Source: RPQK01 sp041946865
GTDB lineage: Bacteria; Acidobacteriota; UBA6911; RPQK01
Length of the DNA stretch: 19,997 nt
NCBI GenBank assembly: GCA_041946865.1
Contig: JBHGBF010000077.1
Location: 1 to 19,997 of the forward strand
Direction: 5' to 3'
This document shows positions 15,552-19,997 of the stretch, piece by piece. Position 1 is the first letter of the stretch, and each line of letters opens with the position of its first letter. A program made the translations under genes and the position numbers. A model generated the notes under the pieces. The model made no database searches. It was not told the origin of the DNA and saw only the letters and a program-made list of their open reading frames with translations.

Positions 15552-15681
15552 CAGACTGCAACTCTCACCGGTGCTTGTAGCCGGTTTAGCCGCGCGTAGC
15601 TTATTCGGTTTCGAAAAAAAGCACAAGCGGATTCAAAAGCACCGCAAAGCAGGCAATGAATCAACCGTTTATTCTTTCTCT

Positions 15682-15702
15682 ACCCTGAGCAAGCTCTAGG
15701 GT
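15682..15702. promoter_or_regulatory. Inverted repeat upstream of the DegT gene
   Basis: ACCCTGAGC and GCTCTAGGGT pair as nine base pairs with one bulged T around a central AA. The dyad sits three bases before the AAGGAGG ribosome site of the DegT gene, in the 170-base region divergent from the PocR-AraC gene. It may be a regulator-binding dyad or a leader hairpin. A clear -10/-35 pair could not be assigned in this region. Confidence 0.4.
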
Positions 15703-15721
15703 CTAAGGAGGAACCGGACCG

Positions 15722-16933
15722 ATGAACCAGGATTATCATTTGATCGATCTGAACTTCGCCGCTCGGGAGCTTCGATCGCTTGGAGAACGAGAGCTGAAGT
15801 ATCTCGCCGAGGTGATGCAGGGAGAAACACTGAGCAACTACGTCAGTGAGAGAAGCATGACCAGGCGTTTCGAAGATGCTTTTGCCGCGAAAGTCGGGGC
15901 ACGGAAGGCGATGGCGAAAAACTCGGCCATGTCCGGCTTGTGCGAAGCGGTCAGCGTATCGGGAGCCGGACCCGGGTTCGAGGTTCTGTGCGATCCCATC
16001 GTCCATTTTGGCGGACTCGCGGCCGTCTATTTCAACGCGGTTCCGCGTTTCGTGGATGTGAGGCGCGACACTTACAACATGGACCCGGACTCGTTGCTCG
16101 CCAACATCACGCCGCAGTCCAAGGCCGTCATTGTCACTCACCTGTGGGGCCAGAGCGCGGAGATTGATACGATAGCCGAGATTTGCCGGGAGAAAGGTTT
16201 GTTCCTGATAGAGGACTGCGCCCACGCCATCAATTCCCGGTGGGGCGACCGGCATGTCGGCACTTTCGGGGATCTCGGCGTGTTCAGTTTCCAGGAGTTC
16301 AAACAATTGTCGACCGGGGACGGGGGTATGACAGTCACCAATAACGAGGCGCTCTTTGAAAAGATGAGGGGCGCCTGGTGGTTCTCGGGAGAGTCTCCCC
16401 GTTTCGTATACATCAACTACCGCATGAACGAAGTGACCGCGGCTGTCGGGCTCGCTCAGCTAGAGAAAGTGGACAAGATCCTTTGCACCTACAACGAGAC
16501 TCTCGGTATTTTGAATGAAGCAATCAGCGGTTGTGAATGGCTGAAGCCTCGGGCGGTCCCTCAGAAGGCGAAAATGTCCGGATACTGGTGGAGCTGCACG
16601 TGGGAAGGTGACAAGCACGGCCTCTCCTACGACCGCTTCAAGCAGATCGAACGGGAGCTTCAGATCGGGCTTCGCTTCGGTTTCAATCACTACCCAGCCC
16701 AGGAATTTCCGTTCTTCCGCGAGTCGACGGCTTACCGCACTCATCCCGACTGCCCGATTCGCTGCCCGCTTTACACGGCAAAGAGCAACTACCGCTATAC
16801 CTGGGACCTGACGCCCATCTGCCAGGACTTGATGCCGCGACTGATCACCGTGAACCTGATCTTCCTGTCTGTTCCTGCCGCCTCTGCTATGGCGAATAGA
16901 ATAAGGACAGCGGTCAGGAAGATGGAGGCATGA
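15722..16933 (+). CDS. DegT/DnrJ/EryC1/StrS-family PLP aminotransferase
   Basis: This 403-residue protein starts at ATG 15722 with AAGGAGG ten bases upstream. It is a sugar aminotransferase of the StrS/ArnB fold: ETLSNYVSE (35-43), DPIVHFGG (91-98), EDCAHAINS (164-172, D165 contacts PLP) and SFQEFKQLSTGDGG (189-202) with the Schiff-base lysine K194. YRMNEVTAAVGLAQLEKVD is the usual family segment. The family transfers amino groups to keto-sugars or keto-cyclitols and includes scyllo-inosose aminotransferase; it can also act in the reverse, catabolic direction. The lysine is present, so this is not a dehydratase-type variant. It is followed 24 bases later by the LmbE-type gene and lies divergent from the PocR-AraC regulator. 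Confidence 0.93.
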   Translation: MNQDYHLIDLNFAARELRSLGERELKYLAEVMQGETLSNYVSERSMTRRFEDAFAAKVGARKAMAKNSAMSGLCEAVSVSGAGPGFEVLCDPIVHFGGLAAVYFNAVPRFVDVRRDTYNMDPDSLLANITPQSKAVIVTHLWGQSAEIDTIAEICREKGLFLIEDCAHAINSRWGDRHVGTFGDLGVFSFQEFKQLSTGDGGMTVTNNEALFEKMRGAWWFSGESPRFVYINYRMNEVTAAVGLAQLEKVDKILCTYNETLGILNEAISGCEWLKPRAVPQKAKMSGYWWSCTWEGDKHGLSYDRFKQIERELQIGLRFGFNHYPAQEFPFFRESTAYRTHPDCPIRCPLYTAKSNYRYTWDLTPICQDLMPRLITVNLIFLSVPAASAMANRIRTAVRKMEA

Positions 16934-16957
16934 AGCCGCAACCAAGGGAGGTTGGCC

Positions 16958-17665
16958 ATGAGAGTTCTCGCCATCGGCGCTCATCCTGATGACATTGAGA
17001 TTAACTGCGCCGGGACTTTAGCGCGGTTTGCAGAACAAGGCCATCGGGTGACGATGGCGGTTTTCACGTCCGGCAACATGGGAGACCTGGAGGTCGAGCC
17101 CGACCGCCTGGCCGGGATCAGGAAGCGGGAAGCCGAGGCATCAGCCACTCAGATCGGGGCTCGACTGCTCTGGGCTGGCGTAACCGACGAACTGGTCTTC
17201 CCTAGCCAGGAGCAGCGCTCGATCATGATTGACGTGCTTCGTGAGGCAGACCCGGACGTTATCCTCACCCACAGCCCGAACGATTACCACCCCGATCACT
17301 GTTACGTGTCCCAGCTGGTGTTCGATTCCTACTTCCAAAAGGGGCTGCCTCACATTGCGAATCAGAAGCGGCCGGCTTGCCGTTTCGGCCAGGCCCAGAT
17401 CTACCACATGGACAATATCGGCGGCATCAACTTCCTTCCCACTGAATACGTCGACATCACGGCGGTGTTCGAAACCAAAAAGCGGATGTTGGAGTGCCAC
17501 CAAAGCCAGGTTGGGCCGATGAAGGAGCTGGCAAACACTGATATGGCGCAACTGATCGAGGTGCAGGCGCGCTTTCGCGGGTTTGCTGCCGGCTGCGTAA
17601 TGGCCGAAGGGTTCCGACGAGTCGAAGCCTACCAACGCGGGCTGACTCGCCGAATCCTGCCGTAA
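16958..17665 (+). CDS. LmbE-like (PIG-L family) N-deacetylase
   Basis: This is 235 residues from ATG 16958, which has AAGGGAGG six bases upstream; an earlier in-frame TTG at 16952 directly abuts that site and is rejected. The zinc motif AHPDDIE (8-14) and the HPDH motif (111-114) are characteristic of PIG-L/LmbE deacetylases, which remove N-acyl groups from amino sugars such as GlcNAc derivatives, MshB and BshB substrates. A catabolic relative acting on an N-acetylated amino sugar or aminocyclitol is plausible beside the DegT aminotransferase, with which it forms a two-gene plus-strand unit. No signal peptide, so cytoplasmic. The gene ends 58 bases from the convergent transporter gene; no U-tract terminator is present in that gap. 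Confidence 0.92.
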   Translation: MRVLAIGAHPDDIEINCAGTLARFAEQGHRVTMAVFTSGNMGDLEVEPDRLAGIRKREAEASATQIGARLLWAGVTDELVFPSQEQRSIMIDVLREADPDVILTHSPNDYHPDHCYVSQLVFDSYFQKGLPHIANQKRPACRFGQAQIYHMDNIGGINFLPTEYVDITAVFETKKRMLECHQSQVGPMKELANTDMAQLIEVQARFRGFAAGCVMAEGFRRVEAYQRGLTRRILP

Positions 17666-17723
17666 GCGCGTCCGAAACCCCCTTCTCCGTCCTGGAGGGC
17701 CGCGCGCAGCCGAGGGTGGGAGC

Positions 17724-18146
17724 CTATCCTCCGACGCTCAACAGCGCGGCCGCCAGCAATCCCAAGGCAACTCCCGCCTTGCCATAGGGACCCACTTTTT
17801 CGCCAAAAAGCAGCATCCCCCCGGCCGTCACGATACAGATGCTGCAACCCATGGCCAGGGGAAAGACCACATTGCCCGCCACGCCTTCGCTGAGCGCCCG
17901 GGCCATGAAAACCTGGCCACCGACACTTGAAGCTGCCATGGCCACTCCGATGAGAACAGAGGCGCTGCGGATCCGCTCGCCGCGGACGACGACCCACAAC
18001 ACCGCAAAAACAAGGCCCGCCAAATACCAGTAAAAGAGGTAGACGCTCGTGTACTGTTCTGCCAGCCCGCGGCCCGCCAAAATCCTTAATCCAAAGGGCG
18101 AAAGCCCGTTGAGCAAAAACGCGAGGACCATTGCTTTGAGCCACAT
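17724..18146 (-). CDS. EamA/DMT-type transporter, C-terminal half-like subunit
   Basis: This 140-residue protein has five predicted membrane segments, equal to one EamA repeat of the drug/metabolite transporter superfamily (LKAMVLAFLLNGLSPFGLRI; TSVYLFYWYLAGLVFAVLWV; SVLIGVAMAASSVGGQVFMA; AGNVVFPLAMGC; GKAGVALGLLAAALLSVGG). The FGEKVGP motif is the EamA signature near the last helix. Normal EamA transporters carry two such repeats in one chain of about 300 residues; here they are two genes. The ATG at 18146 overlaps the upstream stop as TGATG, and AAGGGGG lies about nine bases upstream, so it has its own translation signal. It probably pairs with the neighbouring half as an inner-membrane exporter or importer of a small metabolite. 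The substrate is unknown. Confidence 0.82.
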   Translation of the reverse strand: MWLKAMVLAFLLNGLSPFGLRILAGRGLAEQYTSVYLFYWYLAGLVFAVLWVVVRGERIRSASVLIGVAMAASSVGGQVFMARALSEGVAGNVVFPLAMGCSICIVTAGGMLLFGEKVGPYGKAGVALGLLAAALLSVGG

Positions 18147-18628
18147 CAGACCACCCCCTTGTTTTCCTCTTTAAGGTCCGAACCCGCTGCTTTCGCCGCC
18201 CCTCGTTCATCTCGCATGTCTTTCCACAGCAAGAGGATGGCTCCGGCAACCAGCAGGAGAATCACGAGCTTCCTGGCGCCCAGCTTTTCACCATAGACCA
18301 CTGTGGAGAGAATCGCAGGGACCGCTGCTGAGAGGTTGATGATCACCCAGCTTGTGGTGATCTTGCCAAACCGGATCCCGTACAGGAAAACCCACGTAGA
18401 CAGCATGGTGATTATGCCGAAAGCCAATGCGACACCGACTACCAGCGGGGGCGCGGCGAAGTCTGCTTCCCTCCCCCACACCACCGCGGCCCCAGTCATC
18501 ACGGTCGAAGCTGCAAAAAGGAACACTGTTGTCATCAGCGGCTGACAGTTGCGGCGGTCAGACAGCTTCGACAGAATGCCCAGCATGCCGAAACTGAGCA
18601 TGGCCAGAAAAGCGAACAGATAGCCCAT
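18146..18628 (-). CDS. EamA/DMT-type transporter, N-terminal half-like subunit
   Basis: This 160-residue protein also has five membrane segments forming one EamA repeat (LFAFLAMLSFGMLGILSK through KLVILLLVAGAILLLW), with the signature YGEKLGARK near the last helix, parallel to FGEKVGPYGK in the partner. A charged tail of about 25 residues follows, which would sit where a linker joins the two halves of a normal ten-helix transporter. GAGGAGAGG precedes the ATG at 18628. It lies 27 bases after the DUF4432 gene and overlaps the partner by one base, so all three are probably one transcript from the promoter at 19781-19809. A natural split or an old frameshift are both possible; separate start signals favour a real split. 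Confidence 0.85.
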   Translation of the reverse strand: MGYLFAFLAMLSFGMLGILSKLSDRRNCQPLMTTVFLFAASTVMTGAAVVWGREADFAAPPLVVGVALAFGIITMLSTWVFLYGIRFGKITTSWVIINLSAAVPAILSTVVYGEKLGARKLVILLLVAGAILLLWKDMRDERGAAKAAGSDLKEENKGVV

Positions 18629-18655
18629 AGTGTCTTGCCTCTCCTCGTTTCCCCG

Positions 18656-19735
18656 CTACAGAATTCGACCCGTGCTTAAATCAATACCTTTGACGACTTC
18701 CTGGCCGGAGAAAGCGACCGCCGTCAAGCGGGTCGTTCGCTCCTCCCGAGGGCCGAGCGCGAGCTGAGTGCCAGCCTCAATCGCCGCAGTCAGCGGCGAT
18801 TTATAAGACGAAACCGGTTCGAGGGCGATGACGTAGGCTGAGTGAAACCAAGGATATCCGACTCCTCCCCTGTACACTTGCCAGAACCAAAGGAAAGGAA
18901 AGGTTTTCTCATCCCAGCTGAGTCCAAAGCCCACTTTCTGCCTGTCGTTTACGATCGCGTACCAGCCGGGATGGAAACCGGTCATGTAAGCCATATCGTG
19001 GCTTGCGGCCTCCGGCCCCGGAATGTGCGACAGGTCGATGATGCTCCCGGATCGCCCTTTCACCATCGGCCAAGGCTTCTGCTGGTCCTTCTCCAGCCGG
19101 CTCGACGGGGCCGTGTAATCCGGCGGAGTGATGACCGTGCACTCGGGCAGGAGGATTCTGCAGGAGTCGTCGAGAAAGGGCCAACCAAAGGCCGGATGGT
19201 GTCCCCACATGAAATCGAGCACTTCCCCTGATTCATTGCAGACCGTCTCCTCGAGGAAAAGCGCAGCGGATTCGGCGGACAGAGTCAGTTTCTTCTGCAG
19301 GTGAAAAGGGGTGCGAATGGTACGGACCGAAAATGAGACAGAGACCTCGTCCGGGTCGTCACGCTCGATTCGATAGTCCCACGGAAGCAGGCATACTTCA
19401 CCGTGGATCCCCAGGGCTGCGCCCCGGTAAGTGCAGTCCATTCCGGCGCTAGGAAACAACTCCTGCCAACCGCCAGGATAGTAATCCAGAAAAGGACCAG
19501 CAGGGTTTGGGCTCGTGGGAATCGTTCCGGTATGTGAACGGAGCCCGGCGTAGCTGTGCCACATGAAATCGACATCGAGGGGTTTGTACAGAAATTCGAT
19601 GATGTCCGTGCCTTTATCGGCGACGATGACTATTCTCAGAAACCGGTTTTCCAGACTGACCATCCGGTGTCCCCGAAAAACAAACTCATGAATCCTGGCG
19701 CCCCAATTTCGGTTATGTGTGTAAAGATCGTGCAA
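18656..19735 (-). CDS. DUF4432 aldose-1-epimerase-like protein
   Basis: This is 359 residues from a TTG at 19735. A GTG two codons earlier directly abuts the AGGAGG site, leaving no spacing, while the TTG has about six bases. The protein has the galactose-mutarotase beta-sandwich pattern of DUF4432: VIVADKGTDIIEF, YYPGGWQELFP, GIHGEVCLLPWDY, WGHHPAFGWPFLD (two adjacent histidines) and GYPWFHSAYVIALEP. Members lie in sugar-catabolism clusters and are presumed to bind or interconvert anomers of a sugar or sugar acid; no defined reaction is known to me. It is first in a unit with the two half-transporter genes, which suggests that it handles the transported substrate. Length is typical. Confidence 0.88.
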   Translation of the reverse strand: MHDLYTHNRNWGARIHEFVFRGHRMVSLENRFLRIVIVADKGTDIIEFLYKPLDVDFMWHSYAGLRSHTGTIPTSPNPAGPFLDYYPGGWQELFPSAGMDCTYRGAALGIHGEVCLLPWDYRIERDDPDEVSVSFSVRTIRTPFHLQKKLTLSAESAALFLEETVCNESGEVLDFMWGHHPAFGWPFLDDSCRILLPECTVITPPDYTAPSSRLEKDQQKPWPMVKGRSGSIIDLSHIPGPEAASHDMAYMTGFHPGWYAIVNDRQKVGFGLSWDEKTFPFLWFWQVYRGGVGYPWFHSAYVIALEPVSSYKSPLTAAIEAGTQLALGPREERTTRLTAVAFSGQEVVKGIDLSTGRIL

Positions 19736-19780
19736 GTCCACCCTCCTTATCGTTGGCTGCCCGAATATGACGGCTTGCTA

Positions 19781-19809
19781 GTTATGCCCTTGGCGCGACG
19801 ACCTGTCAA
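19781..19809 (-). promoter_or_regulatory. Sigma-70-like promoter for the DUF4432-transporter unit
   Basis: On the minus strand a perfect TTGACA (complement of 19804-19809) is followed after exactly 17 bases by CATAAC (complement of 19781-19786), a four-of-six match to TATAAT. It points at the DUF4432 start at 19735, giving a leader of roughly 40 bases with the AAGGAGG ribosome site near its end. Confidence 0.65.
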
Positions 19810-19849
19810 TCCGAAAGGCGCGGATTCCGATCGTTAATGAGGCAGGCCT

Positions 19850-19878
19850 CGTCCGTGCGTCGCTTCGTTGTGCGGACG
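19850..19878. other. GC-rich inverted repeat
   Basis: CGTCCG (19850-19855) and CGGACG (19873-19878) form a 6-bp stem with a 17-base loop, with further CCT/AGG complementarity outside it. There is no U-tract. The function is unknown; chance cannot be excluded. Confidence 0.35.
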
Positions 19879-19965
19879 TCGAGGCTGGATCCTGCTGTTG
19901 CCAAGTGGGCAGCCTGATATTGGCCACCACAACCCTGTTCGAGTAGAAGGGACACTCCCGGCTTA

Positions 19966-19983
19966 CGGCTGGTGACCCAGCCG
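19966..19983. other. Tight hairpin beside the terminal heptamer
   Basis: CGGCTGG (19966-19972) and CCAGCCG (19977-19983) make a perfect 7-bp stem with a TGAC tetraloop. It ends three bases before the first heptamer unit. No T-run follows in either direction, so a classical intrinsic terminator is unlikely; it could mark the edge of a repeat element. Confidence 0.5.
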
Positions 19984-19986
19984 GAA

Positions 19987-19997
19987 CCAGTTGCCGT
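19987..19997 (+). repeat. Start of another CCRGTTR heptamer array
   Basis: CCAGTTG at 19987-19993 followed by CCGT matches the opening of the array at position 1 in unit and orientation. Only one and a half units are in view, so an array is inferred from identity with the left-edge repeat. Confidence 0.55.

Larger units (their letters stand above)
19742..19997. other. Terminal non-coding region
   Basis: No credible gene is visible in the last 256 bases. The part nearest the DUF4432 gene holds its promoter (19781-19809). Further right are two GC-rich dyads (19850-19878 and 19966-19983), then the beginning of a heptamer array at the window edge. Confidence 0.6.

Noticed and set aside
17666..17723. 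Bidirectional intrinsic terminator between the convergent LmbE and transporter genes.
   Set aside because: Only weak stems (for example CTCC with GGAG) and no T-run on either strand.

Overview
This window is about 20 kb of GC-rich bacterial DNA with high third-position GC in the real genes. It is packed with carbohydrate and amino-compound catabolism genes. I see no rRNA, tRNA, transposase, integrase, phage gene or CRISPR array. The mix (secreted GH28-like and GHL-type glycosidase genes, URO-D-like proteins, DUF4432, UlaG-like lactonase, AraC regulator with a PocR sensor, heptamer repeat arrays) would suit a soil or sediment bacterium of the Acidobacteriota/Bryobacterales type, with Planctomycetota or Verrucomicrobiota as alternatives. 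That placement is inference only.

Layout. 1-248: heptamer repeats in two opposed arms. 252-3102 (minus): URO-D-like protein, D-2-hydroxyacid dehydrogenase, and a frame-disrupted secreted glycosidase-like gene. 3400-6940 (plus): GntP-type sugar-acid transporter, sugar isomerase/epimerase-like TIM barrel, and an FG-GAP-like beta-propeller protein. 6944-8798 (minus): wreckage, namely a truncated URO-D-like 5' fragment and a GH28-like gene with an in-frame TGA and a frameshift, preceded by a GntR/FadR-type operator-like dyad. 8974-14463 (minus): a tight five-gene operon (Gfo/Idh/MocA dehydrogenase, UlaG-like lactonase, class III aminotransferase, M20 amidohydrolase, zinc alcohol dehydrogenase). 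14571-15551 (minus): PocR-AraC regulator. 15722-17665 (plus): DegT aminotransferase and LmbE-type deacetylase. 17724-19735 (minus): DUF4432 mutarotase-like protein and a drug/metabolite transporter split into two overlapping half genes. 19742-19997: promoter, hairpins and the start of another heptamer array.

How the genes fit. The central block reads like a pathway for an N-acylated amino sugar, amino sugar acid or aminocyclitol. Two deacylase-type hydrolases (LmbE, M20), two PLP aminotransferases (DegT, class III), two NAD(P) oxidoreductases (Gfo/Idh, Zn-ADH) and a lactonase sit around one PocR-AraC regulator. The dehydrogenase followed by the lactonase suggests oxidation to a lactone and ring opening. 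GntP, the split transporter, DUF4432 and the isomerase-like protein could supply import and isomer interconversion. The substrate cannot be told from sequence. This block is the best candidate for an undescribed system here. The three disrupted genes to its left suggest that a polysaccharide-degrading part of the locus is decaying, or that the assembly has errors there.
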